64,000 nucleotides of DNA, from the NCBI RefSeq assembly GCF_002910905.1, contig NZ_NEUE01000244.1:1-64000 (forward strand). The letters are read 5' to 3'. The DNA is from Streptomyces sp. SM11 (GTDB lineage: Bacteria; Actinomycetota; Actinomycetes; Streptomycetales; Streptomycetaceae). Position 1 is the first letter of the stretch. Each line of letters opens with the position of its first letter. The position numbers and the translations under genes are program-made. The notes under the pieces were generated by a model that worked only from the letters and a program-made list of their open reading frames with translations, made no database searches and had not been told where the DNA came from. Below are positions 46,640 through 55,969 of the stretch, one piece after another.

Positions 46640-48375
46640 TCACCACCCTTCAGAGCCTGATCGATGCCTGCGGCACGCGGGCACCGCTGATGAAGCAAGC
46701 GCTTGTGATGTCCGTTCTCTCGTCAATGGCCCAGGGCCTGGCCTACGGCCTTCTGATTCCCCTGTTCTTTGCCATGGTGAGTGGCTCGGGCGACGCCTGG
46801 GGATGGTTGAGCATGATCGCCGCGCTGGTGCTGGTCGACGCGGGCCTGCGATTCTCCGGCAGCCGCATAGAGTGGCGCATCCACATGGAGGTCGCCGACG
46901 AGACGCGCACGCGCCTCGGAGAACAGCTGAAACGGATACCCCTGCAGCAGTTGCTACGACGAGACACCGGCGACCTCAACAACGTGCTCACAGGCAACGT
47001 CAACGACGTCGTGTCGGTCGCCGGAGGGCTTTTCGGCATCGTCATCAACAGCATCGTGGCGCCCTTCGCAGCAGCCATCGTCCTGCTCTGCTTCGATTGG
47101 CGGCTCGCATTGTGCATGGCGGTGCTCTTCCCTCTTGCCATTCCCCTCTACCGACTCATGAGGAACCGCGCGGCCCACGAGAATCGAGTCTCGGCCGCCG
47201 CGTACGCCGACACGTCCTCTCAGCTGATCGAGTACGCCCAGGGGGTGGCCGTGCTGCGGGCGACCCGTCAGGTGGGCGCACAGTCGAAGCGACTGCAGCG
47301 CTCCCTGACACGCCTTCGAGAAGCGCAGATGCACAGCACAAGGCTCGGAACCATGCCGTCGATCGCGATGTCGGCCATCGTCCAGATCGGAATCCTCGGC
47401 ATCACGGCGTTCTCCGTACTACTCGCCTTCGATGAACCCGCCGCGGTGCCCGTGGCGCTGGGCATCATCGTCGCCAGCATCCGGTTCAGTGAACCCCTGG
47501 CACAGTTCGCCAGCATGTCGCAGATGTTCGACTTCATGCAGGCGGCCGTTGACCGCATCCAGGCGCTGTCGAGCCTCGAACCACTCCCCGTCCTCGCCGG
47601 CGGCGGGCCTCCGACGTCGTCGGAGATCACCTTCGAAGGAGTGACCTTCGCCTACGACCGTGCCGGCGAGCAGGCTCTGACGGATGTGTCGCTGGTGGCG
47701 CCACCCCGGAGTCTGACCGCTTTGGTCGGGAGTTCCGGTAGCGGCAAGACGACGATCACTCGACTTCTGACCCGCTTCGCCGATCCGCAGAGCGGGCGCG
47801 TAACGGTCGGCGGGACCGACATCAGGACGCTCTCCCAAGAAGCCCTGATGGCGCGGTTCTCGGTCGTGTTCCAGGATGTGTATCTCTTCGATGATTCGAT
47901 ACGGGCCAACATCCGCCTGGCGAAGGCCGATGCCACCGAGCAAGAGATCATCGACGCGGCCATGGCGGCCAACTGTCATGACTTCATCTCAGCGCTGCCG
48001 AACGGATACGACACCAAGGTCGGCGAGAGCGGCGGATCACTGTCCGGCGGTGAGCGTCAGCGGATCTCGATCGCGCGGGCGATTCTCAAGGACGCGCCGA
48101 TCGTGATCCTCGACGAGCCGACGTCCGCGCTCGATACCGAGAGCGAGGTCGCTGTCCAACGCGCCATCGACCGGCTGGTTCGCGACAAGACGGTCGTCGT
48201 GATCGCTCATCGTCTGTCGACCATCGCGGCCGCCGATCAGATCCTGCTTCTCAACGAAGGACGAGTCGTGGAGCGCGGTACTCATCTGGACCTGCTCGCA
48301 CGGAATGGCCGCTACGCCGAGATGTGGAACGCCCAGCTCGCCGACCGTCACTGGCGGATCAGCGCCGCACCATAG
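46636..48375 (+). CDS. ABC transporter, exporter-fold half-transporter (IrtB/YbtQ-like)
   Basis: The 579-residue partner of the preceding gene has six membrane helices and an ATPase with Walker A GSSGSGKTTITR, signature LSGGERQRIS, Walker B VILDEPTSALDTESE and switch IAHRLSTI. The GTG at 46636 overlaps the upstream stop. As the last gene of the tetR-divergent operon, it completes the heterodimer. A hairpin terminator was not seen, and the ISL3-type remnant starts within 100 bp. Confidence 0.88.
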   Translation: MITTLQSLIDACGTRAPLMKQALVMSVLSSMAQGLAYGLLIPLFFAMVSGSGDAWGWLSMIAALVLVDAGLRFSGSRIEWRIHMEVADETRTRLGEQLKRIPLQQLLRRDTGDLNNVLTGNVNDVVSVAGGLFGIVINSIVAPFAAAIVLLCFDWRLALCMAVLFPLAIPLYRLMRNRAAHENRVSAAAYADTSSQLIEYAQGVAVLRATRQVGAQSKRLQRSLTRLREAQMHSTRLGTMPSIAMSAIVQIGILGITAFSVLLAFDEPAAVPVALGIIVASIRFSEPLAQFASMSQMFDFMQAAVDRIQALSSLEPLPVLAGGGPPTSSEITFEGVTFAYDRAGEQALTDVSLVAPPRSLTALVGSSGSGKTTITRLLTRFADPQSGRVTVGGTDIRTLSQEALMARFSVVFQDVYLFDDSIRANIRLAKADATEQEIIDAAMAANCHDFISALPNGYDTKVGESGGSLSGGERQRISIARAILKDAPIVILDEPTSALDTESEVAVQRAIDRLVRDKTVVVIAHRLSTIAAADQILLLNEGRVVERGTHLDLLARNGRYAEMWNAQLADRHWRISAAP

Positions 48376-48473
48376 GCGCCGGCGTTCGTGGCACCGGTGG
48401 CGCATCTGTCAAACGAGCGGCTCTGGCCGGTAGTCGGTGGTGACGCCGGGTAGCTTTCGTGATCACGTTCGCG

Positions 48474-49100
48474 TGATGGATGTGAACTCCCTTGTAGCGG
48501 AGGTGTTGTCGGGGTTGTCGGCGTTGGTCGTGGAGGACGTAATGGACGGCGGACGTGGTGATTGTCACGGCTCGCACCCGGCAAGACGCGGTGCCGTGTC
48601 CGGTGCGCGGGACGCCGACGGCGAAGGTGCACGGGTGCCAACGGCCGGATGGTGACGGACGTGCCGGTCGATAGCCGCCCGGTCGTCGTCCGGGTCCGGC
48701 GGCTGGTCTGTCCGGTGCTGGGCTGCCGACGGCAGACCTTCCGCGAGCGGATTGCCGGGTTGCTGGAGCGCCATCAGCGCCGCACAGTGCGGCTGGCGGG
48801 CCAGATATCGCAGGTGGCACGGGAGTTATGCGGCCGGGCGGCGGCACGCCTGGCCGGCCTGCTGGCCGTGCCCGTTTCCCGCAGCACCGCGCTGCGCCAT
48901 CTGCGGCGCCTGCCGGTGCCGCAGCAGGCGGTCCCGCAAGTGATCGGCGTGGACGACTTCGCCCTGCGCCGCCGACACCGATACGCCACGATCATCACGG
49001 ATGCCGAGACCGGCCGACGCGTCGCGGTCCTGCCCGACCGCGAGGCGGCCACCCCCGAGTCCTGGCTGCGGGAGCACGGCAGCGGTGTCGCGGTTTCATG
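48474..49100 (+). mobile_element. ISL3-family transposase remnant (N-terminal part)
   Basis: The plus strand carries pieces of an ISL3-type transposase: VNSLVAEVLSGLSALVVEDV from 48480, then after frameshifts VIVTARTRQDAVPCPV, VVVRVRRLVCPVLGCRRQTF (zinc-finger region), an HTH region, and VIGVDDFALRRRHRYATIIT with the first catalytic aspartate. It ends near 49090 (ESWLREHGSG), where sequence of another element begins on the other strand. A GGCTCTG at ~48420 may be the left terminal repeat, as ISL3 ends commonly begin GGCTCT. Confidence 0.75.
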
Positions 49101-49385
49101 GCCGTTCCAGCGTGGGCGCGAGGGCGGCCAGCAGGTCGACAGCCTCGTGTATGCAGCGGTAGACCGTGGTGATCCCGATGCGGAAGCCCGCGGCAAGGCG
49201 GGCTCAGGTGTCGCCGCGGCGCAGGCGGGCCAGGAAGGGCAGAGCCTGCCGGCCGCCGGTCAGGCGACGCCGGCGCGAACCGATCCGAGGGGGGCGGTAT
49301 CCTGCGGAAGACCGAAGGGGTGCCGCAGAGTGCGGCTGGGCAGATCGATGAGGGCGGACAACCACGCGAAAGCTGCTGGTAGACA
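49100..49385 (-). mobile_element. IS5-type transposase remnant (N-terminal HTH part)
   Basis: On the minus strand SRRRRLTGGRQALPFLARLR, then (after an in-frame stop where Trp or Tyr is expected) ARLAAGFRIGITTVYRCIH and EAVDLLAALAPTLE match the N-terminal HTH domain of Streptomyces IS5-type (DDE_Tnp_4) transposases. The catalytic domain is absent: the sequence is cut where the ISL3-type remnant begins. Confidence 0.65.
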
Positions 49386-49449
49386 CGGGTGACCTTGATC
49401 GAGAACCCGACTACCAGGAGCTTCCTTCATGCCCTCCGGGGCTGCTGGC

Positions 49450-50202
49450 TCAACGACCCGTCGGGTTGGACGAGATTCCGTGGGCAGCTCCGGAACCGGT
49501 CTGGGCGCCGATACGGTCCGCTTCCAGGCCGGTGAGCAGCACCTCGATGGTGTGGCGGAACATTGCCTCGCGTGGCGTGTCGGACTCCTCCGACCAGCCG
49601 TGCAGCCAGGTCAGCAGGGTCGCCCAACCCGCGCCGGCCTCAGGCGGCGGGTCCATCGCCAACAGGGCCGCGGCACGGTCGCCGTAGCCGTGGAGCCTGC
49701 GGTCGTCGTCCAGCGCGACCAGTAGGACGGCGGTGTTGAGCAGGACGCCGTAGGCGACCGGGGCCTGCTCACCGAAGCCCGCGTCGGTGAGCAGGCCGAT
49801 GCCCCTGTCCATGATCGGCAGCGCGGCGGGCACCGTCGCCCCGTCGCGGGCCAGGCGTCGGGCGACACCTGGGTAGCGCGCCAGGAGGGCGCGGCTCGGG
49901 AAGAGCAGGTCCCGGAACCAGTCCTGCCAGCTGCGGTCGGCGGGCGGGATGGGCATCGTGGCCACCACGCGCTGGACGACGGCGTCCACGACGGCCTCCC
50001 GGTCGCCGACGTGGTAGGCGATGGTATTCGGCCAAGTGCCGAGTTCCTGGGCGAGCTGACGGATGGTCCAGCCGTCGAGACCGTGCTCCCGGGTGAGTTC
50101 CAGTGCGCCGTCGACGACCCGCTCAGCGGTGAGTCGGGGCCCCCGTCGCCCCTGGGGGCCGGTTCCTGCGGAGGTCGTCGGATCACCGGGTTTCGCTGCC
50201 AT
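49450..50202 (-). CDS. TetR-family regulator of the second ABC module
   Basis: The 250-residue regulator has HTH GWTIRQLAQELGTWPNTIAY near residue 45 and a C-terminal domain like that of the TetR at 42.7-43.4 kb (WQDWFRDLLFPSRALL, PGVARRLARDGATVP). It is the third gene of the minus-strand operon, 13 bp after the second ABC gene. A 17-bp palindrome next to the iron box upstream of the operon is its likely operator. The ligand is unknown. Confidence 0.88.
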   Translation of the reverse strand: MAAKPGDPTTSAGTGPQGRRGPRLTAERVVDGALELTREHGLDGWTIRQLAQELGTWPNTIAYHVGDREAVVDAVVQRVVATMPIPPADRSWQDWFRDLLFPSRALLARYPGVARRLARDGATVPAALPIMDRGIGLLTDAGFGEQAPVAYGVLLNTAVLLVALDDDRRLHGYGDRAAALLAMDPPPEAGAGWATLLTWLHGWSEESDTPREAMFRHTIEVLLTGLEADRIGAQTGSGAAHGISSNPTGR

Positions 50203-50215
50203 GGGCGTTACCGTC

Positions 50216-51976
50216 TCACACCGTGCCGTGCAGGTCCGGGGCGGGCTGGAGGCGCCACCCATGGGCGCGCAGACGTTGCCGCCAGAAGGCCGCGTACCGT
50301 CCGTCGGCAGCGAGCAGCTCCTTATGGGTGCCGCGTTCGTTGATCCGGCCCTCGTGCAGGACGAGGATCTGCTCGGCCCGGATGACGGTGTCGAGCCGGT
50401 GCGCCACGACGAAGACCGTGCGCGAGGCCGTGAGGGCGGCGAGCGCGGCGGTGATGGCTGCCTCGTTCTCCGGGTCGACGGCCGCGGTGGCCTCGTCGAG
50501 CAGCACGATCGGCGCCTCCTTGAGCAGGGCGCGGGCGATGGACACGCGCTGGCGTTCCCCACCGGACAGGGCGGTGCCGCCCTCGCCGACCTGAGTGTCC
50601 CAGCCGTCGGGCAGCCGTGCGAGGATCTCGTCGACGCGAGCCGACCGGGCGACCTCGCCGAGTTCGGCGTCGGTGGCGTCGGGGCGCGCGAGGCGGATGT
50701 TGTCGGCGATGCTGCCCTCGAAGAGGTAGACGTCCTGGAAGACGGGCGTGATGAGGCCGGCTCGCTGCTCGGCGGTCAGCCGACGCAGGTCGACGCCGCC
50801 GATCCGGATGGCGCCGCCGTCGGGACCGGGGTCGAGGAAGCGGGCGAGCAGCCGCAGCAGTGTGGTCTTCCCCGCGCCGGACGGGCCGACGATCGCGGTG
50901 GTGGTGCCGGGCTCGGCGGTGAAGGTGATGTCGCGCAGTACGGGGGGGAGGTCCGGGGCGTGCGCGAAGGTGAGCCCTTCGGCCTCGACGCGATGTCCGT
51001 CCAGGGTGGAGGGGGTGGTGGGTTCGGGGAGCGGAGGTGTGGCGAGGACCTCGTTGATCCGGTCCAGGCTGGCCCGCGCCACGCGCAGCTGGGCGCCGTA
51101 CTCAGCGGTGGCGGTCAGCGGTTCGGCGAACCTGGCCAGCAGGGCCAGCAGGGCGACCAGCTCCGGGGTCCGGCCGGGGTCGTGCAGTGCGAGCGCGGCA
51201 CCGACGACGATCAGTGCGGTGAACACCAGCTGCACCGTGAGGGCGTTGGCGCCGAGCGCGGGCAGGGTACGGCTCAGCTGGCGCCTGCCCGCCGCGTGCT
51301 GGGCCGTCAGGGCGTCGGCGAGCTGAGTGTGGGCGTCCCCGGTGCGCCCCGCGGCCCGCAGTACCGGCTGCAGGCGGGCGTACTCGACGACCCGGTCGGC
51401 AGCGTCCGCGGCGCTGTGGTGCAGTTCCTCGTCGACCTCGGCGGCTCGGCGAGCGGCCCAGGCGAACACCGCGAACACGACCGGCACGGCCGCGATCGCA
51501 CACAGCCCGAGCCGCCAGTCGATGATCAGCATTCCGGCGACGACGGTGAGCGGGGTGACCGCAGCGGAGACCAACGGCTGGAACATGTGCGCGGGCAGGC
51601 CCATGATGTCGACCACGCCCTTGCTGGTCAGCTGGCCGACGCGGCCGACCCGGTCCCCGCCGAACCAGCCGATCGGAAGCTTGGCGAGGTGATCGCCGAG
51701 CCGGTGGTGAAGCGTGCGCGAGATCAGGTGCCCGAGCCGGAACCCGAGCTGTTGCCCAACGTACGACACGGGCCAGCTGACCAGCACGGTCGCGGCGAGG
51801 ACGAGGAACCAGCGGGCGGCCGCGGTCACGTCCCCGCGCAGTAGCTCGTTCAGGACCGGCACCAGCAGGACGTACGCGATGCCCTGCAGAACGCTGTGGA
51901 GAACGAGCGCGGCGAGGTAGCGCAGGTAGGCGGGGCGGTTGTCGGAGCCGAGGAGGGCTCCCAGGCTGCGGATCAC
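50216..51976 (-). CDS. ABC transporter, exporter-fold half-transporter, second module
   Basis: The 586-residue half-transporter has six membrane helices and an ATPase with Walker A GPSGAGKTTLLR, signature LSGGERQRV, Walker B IVLLDEATAAVDPENEA and switch VAHRLDTV. The GTG at 51976 overlaps the stop of the first ABC gene (GTGA). It resembles the IrtB/YbtQ side of siderophore-linked heterodimers, as in the 46.6-48.4 kb gene. Confidence 0.88.
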   Translation of the reverse strand: MIRSLGALLGSDNRPAYLRYLAALVLHSVLQGIAYVLLVPVLNELLRGDVTAAARWFLVLAATVLVSWPVSYVGQQLGFRLGHLISRTLHHRLGDHLAKLPIGWFGGDRVGRVGQLTSKGVVDIMGLPAHMFQPLVSAAVTPLTVVAGMLIIDWRLGLCAIAAVPVVFAVFAWAARRAAEVDEELHHSAADAADRVVEYARLQPVLRAAGRTGDAHTQLADALTAQHAAGRRQLSRTLPALGANALTVQLVFTALIVVGAALALHDPGRTPELVALLALLARFAEPLTATAEYGAQLRVARASLDRINEVLATPPLPEPTTPSTLDGHRVEAEGLTFAHAPDLPPVLRDITFTAEPGTTTAIVGPSGAGKTTLLRLLARFLDPGPDGGAIRIGGVDLRRLTAEQRAGLITPVFQDVYLFEGSIADNIRLARPDATDAELGEVARSARVDEILARLPDGWDTQVGEGGTALSGGERQRVSIARALLKEAPIVLLDEATAAVDPENEAAITAALAALTASRTVFVVAHRLDTVIRAEQILVLHEGRINERGTHKELLAADGRYAAFWRQRLRAHGWRLQPAPDLHGTV

Positions 51977-53844
51977 GGCGTCTCTTCCTTGGGCTGGGCG
52001 TGGGCGTCGGAGTGGGCGGTGGCCTCGGTACGGGAGTCCGGCGCGGCGGGCACGGTCTGGGCGTGCCACAGCTGTGCGTACCGCCCGTCGGCGGCCAGGA
52101 GTTCCTCGTGCGTACCGCGCTCGACGATCCGCCCCGCATCGAGCACGAGGATCTGGTCGGCCGAGGTGACGGTGGACAGACGGTGGGCGATCACCAGCAC
52201 CGTTCGGCCCGCGGCGAGCCGGGACAGGGCGTCCTGGATGGCCGCCTCCGATTCCGGGTCTGCCCATGAGGTCGCCTCGTCGAGCACCAGCACGGAGGTG
52301 TCGGCCAGCAGCGCGCGGGCGATGGTGACCCGCTGCGCCTCGCCGCCGGACAGGTGGGCGTCTTCGCCGTAGACCGTGTCGTAGCCGCGCGGGAGAGCAC
52401 GGATCACATCGTGGATCCGTGCCGCCCGGGCCGCCTCGACGACCTCGTCCCGGCTGGCGCCGGGGCGGGCGAGGGCGATGTTGTCGTGCAGGCTCAGGCG
52501 TGGCAGGCCGACGTCCTGGAGGACGAACCCGACATGCCGGTAGAGTGTTTCGGCGGGAATCCGGCGCAGATCGGTGCCGCCGAGCAGGACCGACCCGCTG
52601 TCGGGGTCCGTGAACCGGGGCAGCAGCCCGGCCAGCGTGGACTTGCCCGCGCCGGACGGGCCGACGAGCGCCGTCACCGTACCGGGTTCGAGTACGGCGT
52701 CCAGGCCGTTCAGAACGGGCACGCGTCCCTCGTAGGCGAAGGACACCGCGCGGAGCTCGACCCGGTGTCCGGCCGGCTGCCCCGGTGCGGTGGTCTCGGG
52801 GAGGGTGGGCGTGTCCAGCAGGGCGGTGATGTTCGACGCCGCGCCCCGGGCCAGTTGCAGGGCGGTCACCGAGTGTTCCAGGTTGAGCAGCGGGCCCGCC
52901 AGGCCGATGCCGAGCACGAGGAAGGGCAGCAGGTCGACGGGCTCGGACCAGCCCGCGCCGACGAAGCCGAGTCCGGCGCCCAGGATCACCAGCAGCATGG
53001 TCGGCCCCGACACGGCGGCCATGGCGATGGCGAACGGCCGCAGCATGGGCTGGGTCCAGGCGTGGAAGGCGTCGGCGAAGGCGTCGGTCTCACGAAGGAA
53101 CCGTTCGTGCGCCCGCCGCGCGTGCCCGAATGCCTTGACCACCGCGATCCCGCGCACGAATTCGACGGCTGCGGCGTTGATGCGCCCGAGTGCGGTGACG
53201 TAGCCGCCCATCTGCTCCGCGTAGCCACGGCTGATGCGCGCGTAGGCGACGGCGAAGAACAGCAGCGGGGTCAGGCTGATCAGAGCGAGCCTCCAGTCCG
53301 CCCAGAAAAGGTACGCCAGTACGGCGAGGGGGGTGACGAGGGCACCGACGAAGTCGTTGGCCGCGTGCGCCACCAGGGTGTGCAGCGCGGACACCTCGTC
53401 CTGGACGGTGGTCTTGATCCGGCCGCTGGATCGCTGGCCGAACCAGCCGAGCGGCACCCGGTCCAGCCGGCGTATCACCCGGACCCTGACGTCATGGCTC
53501 AGGTCGGTGTCGGCGTAGTGGCTGACCCCGCCCGCCGCGCCGACCAGTGCGAAGCGGAGCAGGAAGGCGACGGCCGCGACGATCACGACCGTCCACACCC
53601 GGTCCCGGTCCACGGGCGGGCTGAGTAGCGTCACCGCCAGCTCGCCGATGCAGATGTACGGGACCACGGCGGCCAGCGAACCGAACGCCTGGCAGACCGC
53701 GCCCACCGCGATCCGGCCCCGCACCGGTGCGATGAGCCGACGCAGCGCCTCGGCTTTGGTGGCGGAGGCGCGTCCGGCGGCGGGTGCCGGTCCGGCGGTG
53801 GTCGGCGGGGGCTCGGTGGGTGGTGCGGTGGATGTGGCGGCCAC
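51973..53844 (-). CDS. ABC transporter, exporter-fold half-transporter, first gene of second module
   Basis: The 623-residue half-transporter has a Pro/Ala-rich start, six membrane helices and an ATPase with Walker A GPSGAGKSTLAG, signature LSGGEAQRV, Walker B VLVLDEATSWADPESEA and switch IAHRLSTV. The SWADPE Walker B variant groups it with the IrtA/YbtP side. The GTG at 53844 follows GAGGAGAC. An iron box lies ~275 bp upstream, so the operon (ABC, ABC, tetR) should be iron-repressed. It probably moves a siderophore or its ferric form. Confidence 0.88.
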   Translation of the reverse strand: MAATSTAPPTEPPPTTAGPAPAAGRASATKAEALRRLIAPVRGRIAVGAVCQAFGSLAAVVPYICIGELAVTLLSPPVDRDRVWTVVIVAAVAFLLRFALVGAAGGVSHYADTDLSHDVRVRVIRRLDRVPLGWFGQRSSGRIKTTVQDEVSALHTLVAHAANDFVGALVTPLAVLAYLFWADWRLALISLTPLLFFAVAYARISRGYAEQMGGYVTALGRINAAAVEFVRGIAVVKAFGHARRAHERFLRETDAFADAFHAWTQPMLRPFAIAMAAVSGPTMLLVILGAGLGFVGAGWSEPVDLLPFLVLGIGLAGPLLNLEHSVTALQLARGAASNITALLDTPTLPETTAPGQPAGHRVELRAVSFAYEGRVPVLNGLDAVLEPGTVTALVGPSGAGKSTLAGLLPRFTDPDSGSVLLGGTDLRRIPAETLYRHVGFVLQDVGLPRLSLHDNIALARPGASRDEVVEAARAARIHDVIRALPRGYDTVYGEDAHLSGGEAQRVTIARALLADTSVLVLDEATSWADPESEAAIQDALSRLAAGRTVLVIAHRLSTVTSADQILVLDAGRIVERGTHEELLAADGRYAQLWHAQTVPAAPDSRTEATAHSDAHAQPKEETP

Positions 53845-54119
53845 AGTGTCTCCTCGCGTGCAACATGCTCGTCGTAGTCGTCCGGCCCGTCAGGATCGTC
53901 GGGCTTCTCTGCTGGTCGGGCTGGTCCTGCTTCCACGGCCCCGGATCCATCGCCGCTTCGTGGTCGCCCGCGGGTCGACGTACGACAGGGTCGGCGCCCC
54001 CGTCCGGCCCTGTCGTACGGCTGTGCGACGACGTGGTCACACGGCCCCATAAGCCGATCCCGGCGCTCCCCCGGGCGCGTCGAACGGCGGAACCGCCCAA
54101 GCGGTTACCCGTGGAACGC

Positions 54120-54138
54120 AAGTAAGGCTAACCTAATT
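54120..54138. promoter_or_regulatory. Iron box upstream of the second ABC module
   Basis: AAGTAAGGCTAACCTAATT matches the actinobacterial DmdR/IdeR box (TTAGGTTAGGCTAACCTAA) at 14 of 19 positions, including the whole AGGCTAACCTAA half. It faces the minus-strand ABC operon, with a ~275-bp leader between. Confidence 0.75.
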
Positions 54139-54152
54139 GGACGCCGTCCAAT
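54136..54152. promoter_or_regulatory. Palindrome adjoining the iron box, possible TetR operator
   Basis: ATTGGACGCCGTCCAAT is a 17-bp palindrome, perfect except for the central base, sharing three bases with the iron box. Size and symmetry fit a TetR-family operator, and the operon it precedes encodes a TetR. Confidence 0.5.
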
Positions 54153-54159
54153 AACTTCA

Positions 54160-54854
54160 GCCTGGATCGGTGGCATCCATGTCGACAATCTGCCGAACCA
54201 GAGAGAGGGGGGCCTGCGGGGCGGTGAGCAGTGGGCGGCCACAGCACCCCGGTCCGGCACAGGCCGTCGCATGCCTCGACCCAGGCGGCGGTCCGCCCGG
54301 CCTCGACGTCGGCGTGACCCGCGAAGGAGCTTCACGCAGTCGTCTCGGTCTCGGTGTCGAGCGGGTCTCCACCAGGGGGCGCGTCGCACGGTCCGGTCCC
54401 AGGTACGCAGGAGGCCGGAAGGTGAAAGGCCAGGACGAAGGCCCGTTTCATCGGGAGCGCGAACATCGTCGAGTCAGCCCAGAGGGCGGCACATCACCTC
54501 GGACAGTGAAGCTCTTGGTGAAGGCCGGCCCCGTCTGCTGCGGAAGCCGGGAAGTCGCTGCCGCCGAAGTCCGCCGAACTCGCCGCCGACCCTGTGCCGT
54601 GCGGGCGAGCCCTCCAGAGGTGGAGGCGTCGCCACCTGCCTGCACACCGGACTGCGCTCCGCCGACCTGAAGTGCACTCTGTGTGCGGTTCGGGCTCCCG
54701 GTCACCCCGAGGCGGCCGGCGTCGGCGGACCCGGCCTTGAGTCAAGGCCCCGTCCGCACGGGGCGACACCGTGTCCGCCCTGCGTGATGACGCCCCATGC
54801 ACAGACGACCGCACGCAGGGGTGGCTTTCAGGACGCCACACCCGGCATCCAGAA
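54160..54854. other. ~700-bp gap without a recognisable gene
   Basis: Between the second ABC module's promoter and the iron box of the permease operon both strands have open frames, but none has a family signature, a good ribosome site and codon bias together. It lies where a ferric-siderophore binding-protein gene might be expected, but I find no lipobox or binding-protein motif. It may be decayed. Confidence 0.4.
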
Positions 54855-54873
54855 TGAGGGTAGGCTAACCTAA
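54855..54873. promoter_or_regulatory. Iron box of the FecCD-type permease operon
   Basis: TGAGGGTAGGCTAACCTAA matches the DmdR/IdeR consensus at 16 of 19 positions and lies 28 bp before the first permease start, overlapping the likely promoter or start of transcription. Confidence 0.85.
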
Positions 54874-54901
54874 GTCGATCATCCATGCAGTGGAGGAGTC
54901 T

Positions 54902-55969
54902 GTGATCGAAGCGCGAGCCGTACCCCGGGTCCCACCGGAGATCCGACCGGCACGGCAGCGGCTCACAGGAGTCGGCGGCCGGCGCCGCTGGGTGGGACTG
55001 CTGGTTCTGCTGGGGGTGGCGGCGCTCACCGTGCTGCTCTCCGTGGCCCTGGGGACCAAGCCGCTCTCACCGGGCCAGGTATGGCATGGTCTCTGGAGTC
55101 CTGAGGGCCTGGAGGCGGACGTCATCGTCCGAGACCTGCGCCTGCCGCGCACCTGGCTCGGACTGGTGGCCGGTGCTGCGCTGGGGGTGGCCGGGGCCTT
55201 GATGCAGGGGCATACCCGCAACCCCATCGCCGATCCGGTGGTCCTGGGCATCAGTGCTGGTGCGGGAACGTGCGTGGTTGCTGCCGTCTTCCTGCTGGGA
55301 GTATCCGGCCTCTACGGCTATGTGTGGTTCGGATTCCTCGGTGCCGCCGCGGCCAGCCTTCTGGTCTACGGTGTGGGGCTGGTCGCCAGAGGTGGCGCCA
55401 CTCCTGTCACGCTGGCGCTGGCGGGTGCCGCCGCGCACGCGCTCTTCACGGCGCTCACCGCTGGCATGGTGCTGATCGACCGGCAGGCTCTGGAAATCTA
55501 CCGGTTCTGGACGGTGGGCACGGTCTCCGGCCGCCCGATGGAACTCGTCGTGCAGATGCTCCCCTTCATCCTGGTGGGCCTGGCACTGGCCGCTGCCAAC
55601 GCCGGCGGGCTGAACGCCCTGTCGCTGGGGGAGGACACGGCTCGGTCGCTGGGGCTACGCGTGGGTCCCACCCGGGCGATCGGCATGGCGGCCATCACCG
55701 TGCTGACCGGCACCGCTGTCGCCGTCTGCGGGCCGATCGGCTTCGCCGGGCTGGTCGCCACACACATCGCGCGGTACTTCACCGGGCCCGACTACCGCTG
55801 GATCCTCGCCTACGCCGGGCTCCTCGGCGCCTCACTGGTGGTCCTTGCCGACACCCTCGGCCGTCTGGTCGCCCGACCCGGAGAGCTTCAGGTCGGCATC
55901 ATGCTCGCGCTGATCGGCGCCCCGGTCTTCATCTATCTGGTGAGCCGCCGAAAGCCGGTGGGACCATGA
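54902..55969 (+). CDS. Iron-siderophore ABC transporter permease (FecCD family), first
   Basis: The 355-residue permease has about nine membrane helices and FecCD signatures: LRLPRTWLGLVAGAALGVAG near residue 80, the adjacent GHTRNPIADPVVLGISAGAG, and the ATPase-coupling GPIGFAGLVATHIAR near 283. The GTG at 54902 follows GGAGGAG. It imports ferric siderophore through a heterodimer with the next gene. Its TGA overlaps the next ATG. Confidence 0.92.
   Translation: MIEARAVPRVPPEIRPARQRLTGVGGRRRWVGLLVLLGVAALTVLLSVALGTKPLSPGQVWHGLWSPEGLEADVIVRDLRLPRTWLGLVAGAALGVAGALMQGHTRNPIADPVVLGISAGAGTCVVAAVFLLGVSGLYGYVWFGFLGAAAASLLVYGVGLVARGGATPVTLALAGAAAHALFTALTAGMVLIDRQALEIYRFWTVGTVSGRPMELVVQMLPFILVGLALAAANAGGLNALSLGEDTARSLGLRVGPTRAIGMAAITVLTGTAVAVCGPIGFAGLVATHIARYFTGPDYRWILAYAGLLGASLVVLADTLGRLVARPGELQVGIMLALIGAPVFIYLVSRRKPVGP

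Noticed and set aside
54157..54389. Minus-strand frame ending APLSLVRQIVDMDATDPG upstream of the second ABC module
   Set aside because: It reads partly protein-like, but the start is poor, codon bias is weak and no family is recognised; left as unassigned gap.
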